Assembly: GCA_017744935.1 (NCBI GenBank) | Contig: JAGIAI010000028.1 | Coordinates: 92,573-155,680 of the forward strand | Reading direction: 5' to 3' | Length of the DNA: 63,108 nt | Source of the DNA: Variovorax sp. | Lineage (GTDB): Bacteria; Pseudomonadota; Gammaproteobacteria; Burkholderiales; Burkholderiaceae_C | In this document: positions 8,010-16,282 of the stretch, one piece after another | How positions within the stretch are numbered: the first letter of the stretch is position 1 | Layout: each line of letters opens with the position of its first letter | Translations under genes and position numbers: made by a program | Notes under the pieces: generated by a model | The model's input: only the letters and a program-made list of their open reading frames with translations | The model's database searches: none | Told to the model about the DNA's origin: nothing

Positions 8010-8881
8010 CACCGGCCTCCCTTGCGCGTGAAGAGACCTTGCGGCCGCCACATCAGGATGAGGATCATCAGCAGGTAGACCGTGAAAGCGCCCATCTTCG
8101 GGATGAAATACTTGCCCGCCACGTCGGCGACGCCGAGCAGCAGCGCCGCGAGCAACGGCCCGGTGATCGACGTGGTGCCACCGACCGACACCACGATGAG
8201 GAAATAGATCATGTACTTGAGCGGGAAGGTGGGATCGAGCCCGAGGATCTCGGCCCCCAGCGCGCCACCCAGGCCCGCCAGCCCCGAGCCGACCGCGAAG
8301 GTCAGCAGGAACACCACGTTGACATTGATGCCCATGCCCGCGGCGACGCGCGGGTCGTCCACCGAGGCGCGCAGGCGGCTGCCGAAACGGGTCTTCGTGA
8401 GAATCAACTGCAGCACCACGGTGAGCAGCGCGCAGACCGCAATGATGAAGATGCGGTAGTGGCCCATGCCCAGCATGAACGGGCCGTCGCCGATCTCGGT
8501 GCGGCCGCGCAGCCAGTCGGGCAGATGCACGTTCTGCTGCGACGAGCCGACGAAATAGTCCACCGCCGCCACGGCCATGAAGGCGAGCCCGATCGAGAAC
8601 ATCACCTGGTCGAGGTGCGTCTTGCCGTACATCGGCCGGTAGAGCGTGCGTTCGAGCAACGCGCCCACCGCGCCGACCACAATGAATGCGAGCGGCAGGC
8701 AGAGCAGGAATGGCACGCCAAGCTTCTGCATGGCGAAGACCGTGAGATAGCCGCCCGCCATGGCGAAGGCGCCATGCGCGAGGTTGATGAAGTTCATCAA
8801 CCCGAGCGTCACGGCCAATCCGACCGCGAGCACGAACAGCAGCATGCCGTAGGCAATGCCGTCAAAAAGAATGGTCAACAT
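8009..8881 (-). CDS. livH: Branched-chain amino acid-type ABC transporter permease LivH (cluster 1)
   Basis: A 290-residue permease of the LivH type with about eight hydrophobic segments. The N-terminal helices (LFDGIAYGMLLFVLAVGLAVTLGLMNFINLAHGAF) carry the NLAHG element typical of the family. The coupling loop is RFGSRLRASVDDPRVAAGMGI. The last helix is followed by the common tail MWRPQGLFTRKG. It starts 25 bases after the binding-protein stop, and its own stop is fused to the livM start. It forms the translocation pore together with LivM. Confidence 0.94.
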   Translation of the reverse strand: MLTILFDGIAYGMLLFVLAVGLAVTLGLMNFINLAHGAFAMAGGYLTVFAMQKLGVPFLLCLPLAFIVVGAVGALLERTLYRPMYGKTHLDQVMFSIGLAFMAVAAVDYFVGSSQQNVHLPDWLRGRTEIGDGPFMLGMGHYRIFIIAVCALLTVVLQLILTKTRFGSRLRASVDDPRVAAGMGINVNVVFLLTFAVGSGLAGLGGALGAEILGLDPTFPLKYMIYFLIVVSVGGTTSITGPLLAALLLGVADVAGKYFIPKMGAFTVYLLMILILMWRPQGLFTRKGGR

Positions 8882-8906
8882 GCTGCTGTCCGGAACCCTG
8901 TCGTGA

Positions 8907-10076
8907 TTACTTCGTCTTGCCTGGGTCCTTGACGGCCTTGATCACGTCGAATTCGACGTTGTAGAGCTGACCGTCCTTCTTCTCGACCTTGCGCAGGTAG
9001 ATGTCCTGCGTGATGTCGCGCGTCTGGGCATCGATTTCGACCGGGCCACGCGGGCTTTCGAACTTCAGGCCCTTCATCGCGGCCAGCAGCGCGTCGCCGT
9101 TGCCTTCGCCCTTGGTGGCCTTGAGCGCTTCATAGACCATGTGCATGCCGTCGTAGCCGCCCATCGCCATGAAGTTCGGACGCAGGCCCTTGTTGGCCTT
9201 GTCGAAGGCCTCGACGAACTTCTTGTTCAGTTCCGAGGGGTGCGCAGCCGAGTAGTGGTGCGACGTGACGATGCCGAGCATGCCGTCGCCCATGTTGTTG
9301 AGCTGTTCGTCGTCCGTCAGGTCACCGGTTCCGATGGCCTTGATGCCGGCCTTGTCCATGCCACGCTCGAAGAACTGCTTCATCACCGCAGCGCCGTTGC
9401 CCGAAGGAACGAAGATGAACAGCGCGTCGGGCTTGGCATCGCGCACCTTCTGCAGGAAGGGGGCGAAATCAGGGCTGCGCAGCGGCACGCGCAGCTTCTC
9501 GATCACCTTGCCGCCGTTCTTCTCGAAGCGCTCGCTGAAGAACTTCTCCGCGTCGTTGCCGGGTCCGTAGTCCGACACCAGCGTCACGACCGACTTGATG
9601 CCGTTCTTCGGCGCCCAGTCAGCCAGGCCGACGGAGGCCTGCGGCAGCGTGAAGCTCGAACGCAGCATGTAGGGCGACGCTTCGGTGATGGCCGACGTGG
9701 CGGCCGCCATCGTGATGGCCGGGGTCTTCGACTGCGTGGCGATCGGCGCCACCGCGAGTGCGATCGGCGTCAGACCAAAGCCGGCGAGCACGTTGACCTT
9801 GTCATTGACCACCAGCTCCTGCGCGATGCGCTTGGCCACGTCAGGCAGACCGGTGTCGTCCTTGACGATCAGTTCCACCTTCTTGCCCGCGACGGTGTCG
9901 CCATGCTGCGCCATGTACAGGCGCGCGCCAGCTTCGACCTCGCGGCCGGTGGAGGCCTGCTGCCCGGTCATGGGCAGGATCAGGCCGATCTTGAAAGTGT
10001 CGGCGGCATAGGCCAGCGGCATGGCCAGCGCGACGGCGGTCAGGCTGGCGGCCTGGACGAATTGACGACGAAGCAT
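8907..10076 (-). CDS. Periplasmic substrate-binding protein of the liv-type importer (cluster 1)
   Basis: A 389-residue type I periplasmic binding protein of the Leu/Ile/Val receptor family. The signal peptide is MLRRQFVQAASLTAVALAMPLAYA. The mature part starts FKIGLILPMTGQQASTGREVEAG, the normal first strand and ligand-binding loop. The N-terminal domain ends near SDYGPGNDAEKF. It has a good ribosome-binding site (AAGGAGAG, 6 bases before ATG) and is the first gene of cluster 1. Family members bind branched-chain amino acids, amides, urea or aromatic acids; the residues visible do not decide among these. Neighbouring genes do not encode an obvious catabolic pathway for the ligand. Confidence 0.93.
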   Translation of the reverse strand: MLRRQFVQAASLTAVALAMPLAYAADTFKIGLILPMTGQQASTGREVEAGARLYMAQHGDTVAGKKVELIVKDDTGLPDVAKRIAQELVVNDKVNVLAGFGLTPIALAVAPIATQSKTPAITMAAATSAITEASPYMLRSSFTLPQASVGLADWAPKNGIKSVVTLVSDYGPGNDAEKFFSERFEKNGGKVIEKLRVPLRSPDFAPFLQKVRDAKPDALFIFVPSGNGAAVMKQFFERGMDKAGIKAIGTGDLTDDEQLNNMGDGMLGIVTSHHYSAAHPSELNKKFVEAFDKANKGLRPNFMAMGGYDGMHMVYEALKATKGEGNGDALLAAMKGLKFESPRGPVEIDAQTRDITQDIYLRKVEKKDGQLYNVEFDVIKAVKDPGKTK

Positions 10077-10190
10077 GAAAACTCTCCTTCTGCGGTAATG
10101 CTGGAACGGGAAAAATCGGGGGCTATTGTGACCAAATGCAATATCGCGGGAACGCCGACAAACACCTAGCTTCCGGTGCGGACAAAAGTT

Positions 10191-10233
10191 CTTTGCGCGA
10201 TAAAGGGATACGGCGCGCGATCATCGCGCAAAG
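10191..10233. repeat. Inverted repeats upstream of the cluster 1 importer
   Basis: CTTTGCGCGAT (10191-10201) and ATCGCGCAAAG (10223-10233) are perfect 11-bp inverted repeats. Inside them GCGCGAT-C-ATCGCGC (10215-10229) is another perfect palindrome, and a single GGATAC lies at 10206-10211. The region sits between the GntR stop and the binding-protein start. It could be an operator with alternative half-sites or a 3' stem for the GntR transcript. Confidence 0.5.
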
Positions 10234-10257
10234 CCTAGGTTCATTCTTATGCAGCTC

Positions 10258-11022
10258 TTAATCGCGGCGGCGGATCAGCTTGACGGCCGGCAGTGCGTCG
10301 CTTTGCGCGCCATGCAGGGCCTCGCGCAGGTTACGTTGCGCGATGCGGCTGTGCTCGCGCATCAGCGCCTCAGCGCGCGAGCCTTCGCGGTTCTCGATGG
10401 CGTCGAGCACTTGCCAGTGCTGGTCCTGTGCGACGAGCAGCCTGTCGCGCGCACCCGGCGAATTCGCCTCGACGACCACAAAACCTGAGGGCGATGCAAA
10501 GGGCAGGTTGGTTACGCGTTCGGTCTGCATCGCGATGAGCGGGCTGCCGGACATCTCGGCGAGAAGACGATGGAATTCCTCGTTGTAGGCGACGTAGCGC
10601 GAAAACGCGGCGTCATCGAGCGCCGGCTCGCGCATCAACTCGTCGATGCGCTTGAGACAGGCGCGTGCCTCGCGCAGCACCATCTGCGGCGCGCCCCGCT
10701 CGGCGGCGAGGCGGGCCGAGAGGCCTTCGAGCGTGCCGCGCAGCTCGATCGCGTCGCCGACGTCGCGTTCGGAAAAGGTCCGCACCGCATACCCGCCGCT
10801 CGGCAGCGCTTCGAGCAGGCCTTCCTGTTCGAGGCGCATGAGCGCGCTGCGCACCGGCGTGCGGGATACGCCGAGCAGCTCCGAGATCGCCACTTCCGCG
10901 ATGCGCGCGCCGCCGGCCAATTCGCCGGCGAGCACCATCTCCCGCAGCCGCAACTGGGCCTTGACGACCTGCGAGCCGCCGGCTTCGGCGTGGGACAGAA
11001 CGGAAGGGCTGGGTGGAATCAC
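10258..11022 (-). CDS. GntR-family transcriptional regulator, FCD (FadR-like) subfamily
   Basis: A 254-residue regulator. The winged helix is in residues about 20-82 (LRLREMVLAGELAGGARIAEVAISELLGVSRTPVRSALMRLEQEGLL), followed by an all-helical FCD effector domain to about residue 235 with the element YNEEFHRLLAEMSGSPLI. FCD proteins bind small organic acids, often with a metal. I prefer the GTG start at 11022: the ATG at 11172 would place about 50 unlikely residues before the domain and run into the divergent gene's start codon. The protein is divergent from a MetE-like enzyme, and palindromes with GTATCC half-sites fill the gap, so it probably controls itself and that neighbour. Confidence 0.88.
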   Translation of the reverse strand: MIPPSPSVLSHAEAGGSQVVKAQLRLREMVLAGELAGGARIAEVAISELLGVSRTPVRSALMRLEQEGLLEALPSGGYAVRTFSERDVGDAIELRGTLEGLSARLAAERGAPQMVLREARACLKRIDELMREPALDDAAFSRYVAYNEEFHRLLAEMSGSPLIAMQTERVTNLPFASPSGFVVVEANSPGARDRLLVAQDQHWQVLDAIENREGSRAEALMREHSRIAQRNLREALHGAQSDALPAVKLIRRRD

Positions 11023-11023
11023 G

Positions 11024-11132
11024 GGATACGGAATGTATCCAAAGATCACCCAGAATCGTCCCGCTTTCGCATCAAGACGAGGGTAAACACTTATGCCGAT
11101 GTATCCGCTGGCGCATCCCGCTGTGCGGATAC
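11024..11132. promoter_or_regulatory. GTATCC-type operator palindromes between GntR and MetE-like genes
   Basis: GGATACggaatGTATCC at 11024-11040 is a perfect inverted repeat with a 5-base spacer, directly upstream of the chosen GntR start. A second pair, GTATCCGC (11101-11108) and GCGGATAC (11125-11132), lies 39 bases before the MetE-like ATG. All four half-sites share GTATCC. This arrangement fits binding by the dimeric FCD regulator encoded alongside. Confidence 0.65.
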
Positions 11133-11170
11133 GATCGACCGTTCTTTTCCAGATATCGACGGAGCCAACC

Positions 11171-12292
11171 ATGTCCGAACATGCCCACCTGCCCGCGCGC
11201 TACGACCACGTCGGCAGCTTCCTGCGTCCCAAATACCTGCTCGAAGCCCGCGAGCAAAAGGCCAAGGGAGAAATCACCCCCGAGCAACTTCGCAAGGTCG
11301 AAGACAAGGCGATCACCGAGATCGTCAAGTTCCAGGAAGACATCGGCCTCAAGAGCATCACCGACGGCGAATTCCGCCGCACTTACTTCCACATCGACTT
11401 CCTTGAGCAGCTCGGCGGCGTGAAGACGGACATCCCTGTCACCATTCGCAAGCCCGATGGCACCGAAGAACTGGCACCGCCGGTCATGCGCGTGATCGAC
11501 AAGGTCCGCCACGCCAAGAACATCCAGCTGGCGGATTTCGAATACCTCAAGAGCCAGGTCTCGGCCGGCAACACGCCGAAGGTGACGATCCCCTCGCCCA
11601 CGATGCTGCACTTCCGCGGCGGCCGCGCCGGCATCAGCAAAGACGCCTACCCCGAGCTCGAGCCCGACTTCTACGACGACGTCGCCAAGGCCTACGGCGA
11701 TGAACTCCGCTCGCTCGCCGCTGCCGGCTGCACCTACGTCCAGATGGACGACACCAACCTCGCCTACCTCTGCGACGAGAGGATGCGCGAAGCCGCCCGC
11801 CAGCGCGGCGACGACCCCAACGAACTGCCGCACCGGTACGCCAAGTTCATCAACAAGGTGGTCGCGCAGAAGCCCGCCGGCATGACGCTCGCGATGCACC
11901 TGTGCCGCGGCAACTTCAAGAGCACGCACGCCGCGGCCGGCAACTACGAACCCGTCGCCGAGGCGCTGCTCAAGGAGATGGACCTCGACGCCTACTTCCT
12001 CGAGTACGACGACGCACGTTCGGGCGACTTCCGCCCGCTGCGCTTCCTGCCGAAGGGCAAGACGGTCGTGCTCGGCCTCGTGACTACCAAGTTCGGCGAG
12101 ATGGAAGACAAGGACGAGCTCAAGGCCCGCATCGAAGCCGCTGCCAAGTACGTTTCGCTCGACCAGCTCGCGCTCTCGCCGCAGTGCGGGTTCTCCAGCA
12201 CGGTGCATGGCAACAACATCGCGGTCGAGGCGCAACGCGCCAAGCTGCGCCTCGTGGTCGAAACCGCGCAAGAGGTCTGGGGGACCAACTAA
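11171..12292 (+). CDS. Cobalamin-independent methionine synthase II-type (MetE C-domain) protein
   Basis: A 373-residue TIM-barrel protein matching only the catalytic C-terminal half of MetE (E. coli MetE is about 750 residues). Zinc ligands are visible in MHLCRGN (His and Cys), FLEYDD (Glu) and LSPQCGF (Cys). The N-terminus ARYDHVGSFLRP is the usual start of stand-alone members. Such proteins may methylate homocysteine from an unknown donor or act as zinc-dependent thiol alkyltransferases, like the coenzyme M-dependent enzymes. The adjacent glutathione transferase gene and the divergent FCD regulator suggest an inducible thiol or alkyl-transfer role rather than housekeeping methionine synthesis. 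The ATG at 11171 was chosen by the domain start. A terminator follows. Confidence 0.88.
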   Translation: MSEHAHLPARYDHVGSFLRPKYLLEAREQKAKGEITPEQLRKVEDKAITEIVKFQEDIGLKSITDGEFRRTYFHIDFLEQLGGVKTDIPVTIRKPDGTEELAPPVMRVIDKVRHAKNIQLADFEYLKSQVSAGNTPKVTIPSPTMLHFRGGRAGISKDAYPELEPDFYDDVAKAYGDELRSLAAAGCTYVQMDDTNLAYLCDERMREAARQRGDDPNELPHRYAKFINKVVAQKPAGMTLAMHLCRGNFKSTHAAAGNYEPVAEALLKEMDLDAYFLEYDDARSGDFRPLRFLPKGKTVVLGLVTTKFGEMEDKDELKARIEAAAKYVSLDQLALSPQCGFSSTVHGNNIAVEAQRAKLRLVVETAQEVWGTN

Positions 12293-12301
12293 TCCCCCAT
12301 C

Positions 12302-12338
12302 GCCCAGGCTGCCCTTGGCGGCCTGGGCTGTTTGATTT
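12302..12338 (+). terminator. Terminator after the MetE-like gene
   Basis: GCCCAGGC (12302-12309) pairs with GCCTGGGC (12321-12328) across an 11-base loop. TGTTTGATTTG follows as a broken T tract. It lies 9 bases after the MetE-like stop. Confidence 0.75.
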
Positions 12339-12366
12339 GTAACTGCTGTGAAGTAGGCTCCGGGGT

Positions 12367-13038
12367 ATGCAGCTCTTCACCGGTCCGCTCAGCATGTTCG
12401 GCGCCAAGGCGCAGATCGCGATGCTCGAAAAGGGGCTCGCTTTCGAATGCGTCATGGTGCCGTTCGACCGCGACGACAACTACGAGCCCAAGCACCCCGA
12501 GGTCCTGCGCGTCAACCCGAAGCGGCAGGTTCCGGTGCTGATCGACGACGGCATCGAGCTGTTCGACTCGACCCAGATCTTCGAGTACCTCGAAGACCGC
12601 TTCCCTACCCCTCCCCTCTGGCCCGCCAACGCCGCCGACCGCGCCAAGGCCCGCCAGATCGAACTCAAGTCCGACGAGGTCTTTTTCCCGCAGGTGGTGA
12701 AGCTCTTCGGCCTCCAGCACGACATGCAGAGCCCGCCGGCTATCGCGGCCTGTGCGGCCTGCGCCCGCTTCTACGACGAGATGGAAGCCCTGGTGGCCGA
12801 CCGCGACTACCTCGCGGGCCTGTATTCCTTCGCCGACATTGCCTTCTACATGGCCCATGTCTTCGCGGATCGCAAGGGTGCAGGCATGACACAGGCGACG
12901 ACGCGCCTGATTGCGTGGCGTGAGCGCGTAGGCGCGCGCGCGCCGGTACGGCAGGTCGTGGGCACCATGATGAAGTTCCTCGCGGACAACGACCGTCCGG
13001 TGCCGGTCTTCCTGCAACCGCTGCTGCTCCGCACGTGA
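12367..13038 (+). CDS. Glutathione S-transferase family protein
   Basis: A 223-residue protein. The N-terminal thioredoxin-fold domain starts MQLFTGPLSMFGAKAQIAMLEKGLAFE and contains the cis-proline and glutathione-binding element KRQVPVLIDDGIELFDSTQIFEYLEDRF, where Asp-Ser binds the gamma-glutamyl group. The C-terminal helical domain spans about residues 85-220 and includes YSFADIAFYM, the usual N-capping box region. Cytosolic. The catalytic residue near the N-terminus would be Ser9 rather than Tyr or Cys. The stop overlaps the GTG start of the cardiolipin synthase gene by 4 bases, so they are translationally linked, though a functional tie is unclear. Confidence 0.9.
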   Translation: MQLFTGPLSMFGAKAQIAMLEKGLAFECVMVPFDRDDNYEPKHPEVLRVNPKRQVPVLIDDGIELFDSTQIFEYLEDRFPTPPLWPANAADRAKARQIELKSDEVFFPQVVKLFGLQHDMQSPPAIAACAACARFYDEMEALVADRDYLAGLYSFADIAFYMAHVFADRKGAGMTQATTRLIAWRERVGARAPVRQVVGTMMKFLADNDRPVPVFLQPLLLRT

Positions 13039-14414
13039 ACCAGATCGACGACTGGCTCGACTGGCTGCCCTCACCATCGCAGCACCTGCTGGTCGTCACC
13101 TTCGCACTGCTGGTCTACGTGCTGACCAGCCGCGCCAAGCGCGAGCAACGCGCGCCCTCGACCGCCATCGCCTGGGTGATGGGCCTGGCGCTGCTGCCCT
13201 ACGTCATCCTCCCGATGTACCTGCTGTTCGGCCAGCGCAAGCTGCGTCCGGCGGGTGCGCCACGTCCGCCGCGCGCCAATCCGGCCGGCCATTGGGCAGC
13301 CGACCTGATCGAGAGCTTCGGCCTGGCGCCCCCGGGGCCGTGCGCGGTGCGCCTTCATTCCGACGGCGCAGCGGCGCGCGATGCGCTCTTCGAGGTGATC
13401 GAAGGCGCGCGGGCGCGACTCGACATCTGCACTTTCATCATCGGCGACGATGCGCTCGGCCACGACATCATCAACCGGCTCGCGCGTCGAGCCCGCGAGG
13501 GTGTGAAGGTGCGTGTACTGCTCGATGGCTTCGGCGCGCTGTCGCTGCCGCGCTCGCATTTCGACACCCTGCGCGACGCGAACGCCGAGATCGCGGTGTT
13601 CCGCCCCATCTTCAGCCTGCGACGAACCGGACCGCGCAATCTGCGCAACCACCGCAAGTTCACCATCGCGGACGATCAATGGCTGTGGTCGGGCGGCCGC
13701 AATCTCGCGGGCGAATACTTCACCGGCAACGACGACCATCCGGTGCCGTGGCGGGATCTTTCGTTCGACCTGCAAGGGAGCGTCGCGGCCGCGGCGGCGC
13801 GGCAGTTCGACCACGACTGGTCGTCAGTCCGCGGCCATAAGCCCCGCGAGGTCGCCGCAGGCGACGTGCATGTGGAAGGCGAATTCGCGCAATTGCTGCC
13901 AAGCGGCCCGGACCAGACCGAAGACACCGCGCAGGCGCTGCTCATCGATGCCTGCTTCCGCGCCGAGCACCGGGTGCTCGCGATCACGCCGTATTTCGTG
14001 CCCGGGGATGGCCTGCGCGATGCGCTGCGTCTTGCGGCGCGACGCGGCGTGCAGGTCACGATCGCCATCCCGGCGCAATCGAACCACCGGCTTGCCGACT
14101 TCGTTCGCGCACGGGCCATGCGTGACCTCACGCGTGCCGGCGTGATCTTCCGCATGTTGCCCTTCATGGCCCACGCCAAGGCGGTGGTGGTGGACGACAA
14201 CCTCGCGCTGTGCGGTTCAATCAACCTCGACATGCGCAGCCTGCTCATCAACCACGAGGCGGCCGTGGTGTTCTACGGCCACGAGCAGATCGACTGGCTC
14301 GCTCAGTGGATCGAGACCACGGCATCCGCCGGCGACACCTACCGGGCGCGCCAGCCCGGGCTGATTCGTGACGTGGCCGAAGGGTTGTTGCTGACCATTG
14401 CGTTCCAGCTTTGA
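13035..14414 (+). CDS. Cardiolipin synthase-type phospholipase D protein
   Basis: A 459-residue membrane enzyme. Two N-terminal hydrophobic segments (HLLVVTFALLVYVLT and AWVMGLALLPYVILPMYLLFG) are followed by two phospholipase D domains. Each has a complete HKD motif: HRKFTIADD starting at residue 206 and HAKAVVVDD starting at 380, the latter followed by GSINLDMRS. The enzyme would join two phosphatidylglycerols, or phosphatidylglycerol and another lipid, into cardiolipin at the inner membrane. Length is close to the 480 or so residues of ClsA. The GTG start at 13035 overlaps the upstream transferase stop (GTGA). Confidence 0.9.
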   Translation: MNQIDDWLDWLPSPSQHLLVVTFALLVYVLTSRAKREQRAPSTAIAWVMGLALLPYVILPMYLLFGQRKLRPAGAPRPPRANPAGHWAADLIESFGLAPPGPCAVRLHSDGAAARDALFEVIEGARARLDICTFIIGDDALGHDIINRLARRAREGVKVRVLLDGFGALSLPRSHFDTLRDANAEIAVFRPIFSLRRTGPRNLRNHRKFTIADDQWLWSGGRNLAGEYFTGNDDHPVPWRDLSFDLQGSVAAAAARQFDHDWSSVRGHKPREVAAGDVHVEGEFAQLLPSGPDQTEDTAQALLIDACFRAEHRVLAITPYFVPGDGLRDALRLAARRGVQVTIAIPAQSNHRLADFVRARAMRDLTRAGVIFRMLPFMAHAKAVVVDDNLALCGSINLDMRSLLINHEAAVVFYGHEQIDWLAQWIETTASAGDTYRARQPGLIRDVAEGLLLTIAFQL

Positions 14415-14475
14415 ACCTTCCTGGCAATACTCGTCGACCAAAACGCAACCCGCAACCCAACCTCAGGAGAACTCC

Positions 14476-15165
14476 ATGGGAAAAGTCGTGCAGTACAAGC
14501 GCCCGGACGGCGGCAGCGTCAGCGGCTATCTGGCCGAAGCCGACAAGGCGTTCGGCTCGGTGGTGGTGATCCAGGAATGGTGGGGCATCAATGATCAGAT
14601 CCGCGGCGTCGCGGACCGTTTTTCCAAGGCGGGCTTCACCGCGCTGGTGCCCGATCTCTACCGCGGCAAGTCCACGGTCGAGGCCGAGGAAGCGCATCAC
14701 CTGATGAGCGGCCTGAACTTCGGCGACGCCGCGTCGCAGGACGTGCGCGGCGCCGTCCAGTACCTGAAGGCACGCGGCGGCAAGGTGGGTGTCACCGGCT
14801 ACTGCATGGGCGGCGCGCTCACCGTGCTGAGCCTGACCATGTCTCCCGAGGTCGACGCCGGCGTGGTCTGGTACGGCTACCCGCCGCTCGAATACGTCGA
14901 TGCCTCGAAGATCAAGGCCCCGGTGCTGGCGCACTGGGCGACGCAGGACCAGGCCTTCGCAATTGCCGGCGTCGATTCGCTCGAAGAAAAGCTGGCGGGC
15001 GCGGGTGTTCGCTACGAGGGCCACCGCTATCTGGCTCACCATGCCTTCGCCAATGAAACCGCGCAGGGGCCGGGCCGCATTCCGATCACGCAATACGACG
15101 CGACCTGGGCGCAACTTGCGTGGGATCGCACGCTGCGTTTCTTCGGCAAGGAACTGGCCGGCTGA
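14476..15165 (+). CDS. Dienelactone hydrolase family protein
   Basis: A 229-residue alpha/beta hydrolase of the dienelactone hydrolase family. The nucleophile is Cys110 in GYCMGG, with Asp158 in HWATQDQAF and His189 in LAHHAF completing the triad. The conserved early segment VVVIQEWWGINDQIRGVADRF carries the Glu that activates the cysteine. A clear ribosome-binding site (CAGGAGA) fixes the ATG at 14476. In chlorocatechol degradation such enzymes hydrolyse dienelactone to maleylacetate, but no chlorocatechol genes are nearby. It more likely acts on general carboxylic esters or lactones. It is convergent with the ROK gene, with one base between the stop codons. Confidence 0.92.
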   Translation: MGKVVQYKRPDGGSVSGYLAEADKAFGSVVVIQEWWGINDQIRGVADRFSKAGFTALVPDLYRGKSTVEAEEAHHLMSGLNFGDAASQDVRGAVQYLKARGGKVGVTGYCMGGALTVLSLTMSPEVDAGVVWYGYPPLEYVDASKIKAPVLAHWATQDQAFAIAGVDSLEEKLAGAGVRYEGHRYLAHHAFANETAQGPGRIPITQYDATWAQLAWDRTLRFFGKELAG

Positions 15166-15166
15166 T

Positions 15167-16261
15167 TCAGGACGTCTTGGACGCCTCGGGCGCCTTGTTG
15201 CAGTAGCTTGCGTTGCCAAGGCCCGTGCCGATGGTCAGCACGGCCCAGCGCTTCACATCGCGCATGAAGGGCAACTCACTCAGGCCCTGCACCACCGCGT
15301 CGTTGTGCATGAGCACCACGGTCGGCTCGCCGCCGATCGTCGGGATCCGCTTGCAGAGCCTGCTCGGCAGGTGGAAGTTCTCGCTCTCCCAGTCGCCCGG
15401 CAGGTTCTGAGCGCCGCGCGCGATCGATCCGTCCTTGCGGATCAATCCCGGGCAACCGATGCCGATGAACGGTGCAAGGTGGATGCCCTTCTTGCGGCAA
15501 TAGCGCATCTGCTTCTCGAGCATCTCCACCAATCGATCGACCAGCACCTTGCGGCTGGGCCCGTCGTCGGCGTGACGCCACTTTTCGCGATGGATCACCC
15601 TGGCCTTCGAGAGGTCGCGCGCACGTTTTCTGCGCGTCTTCACGATGCCGCACCGCACATTGGTGCCGCCGATATCCAGCGCAAGAATCGCGTCGTGCCC
15701 CTTCAGCAGCGGCGGCGGCACCAGATGCACCCATCCCAGCAGGCCACCGTCATCGGTCTCGTGGCTGATGCGGCCCAGTTGCACCGAAATCCGCATGTCT
15801 TCCAGCAAAGCCGCCGTCTGCAGGATCGCGCGTTCGCCGACATCGCTTTCCGGAAAGCCACCGCCGATCACGATGCGCTCCACGCCCTTCCATGACGGAT
15901 GGCGCATGAATCGGTCGATCACCCATGCCAGCTCTTCCGCGAACTCCTCGATGACGCCGTGGACCACGTCGGCCGCCTCCGAGGCCTTCTTTCCCAGCAC
16001 CTGATCGAGCGCCTTCTTCGTCATCTCCTTGGAGTGCAGACCGCCCAATGGATCGTTGCCCTTGCTGCGGCGACGGCGCCGCCAGCGTTCGAGCAGATCG
16101 CGGAATGCGGTCTGGCTCGCCTGGTCGCCGACGAAGCCGTCCTTGTCGCGCAACTGGAGGCTGTAGCCCTCGACCACCACCGACGGCAGCTCTCGCGCGC
16201 CATGAACATCGGGCAGCAGATGGTGCTCGTCGGCGGGCTTGCGGTGCTTGTGCTTGGCCAT
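15167..16261 (-). CDS. ROK-family protein with circularly permuted motif order
   Basis: A 364-residue protein carrying ROK sugar-kinase motifs in an unusual order. The element that normally closes the protein comes first: VERIVIGGGFPES (IVIGGG 130-135) and then HETDDGGLLG (DDGGLLG 170-176). The element that normally opens it, AILALDIGGTNVRCGIV, follows (DIGGT 196-200). Then come FIGIGCPGLI (267-274), HNDAVVQG with the likely catalytic Asp321, and TIGTGLGN (343-350) close to the C-terminus. The zinc motif CxCGxxGCxE found between the last two elements of many ROK proteins is absent. All parts needed for ATP and sugar binding seem present, so kinase activity is possible; the substrate is unknown. 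The N-terminus is basic (MAKHKHRKP). It lies 21 bases downstream of an alpha/beta hydrolase gene. Confidence 0.85.
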   Translation of the reverse strand: MAKHKHRKPADEHHLLPDVHGARELPSVVVEGYSLQLRDKDGFVGDQASQTAFRDLLERWRRRRRSKGNDPLGGLHSKEMTKKALDQVLGKKASEAADVVHGVIEEFAEELAWVIDRFMRHPSWKGVERIVIGGGFPESDVGERAILQTAALLEDMRISVQLGRISHETDDGGLLGWVHLVPPPLLKGHDAILALDIGGTNVRCGIVKTRRKRARDLSKARVIHREKWRHADDGPSRKVLVDRLVEMLEKQMRYCRKKGIHLAPFIGIGCPGLIRKDGSIARGAQNLPGDWESENFHLPSRLCKRIPTIGGEPTVVLMHNDAVVQGLSELPFMRDVKRWAVLTIGTGLGNASYCNKAPEASKTS

Positions 16262-16282
16262 GCGCTTGCGCTCCTTTGCCGC

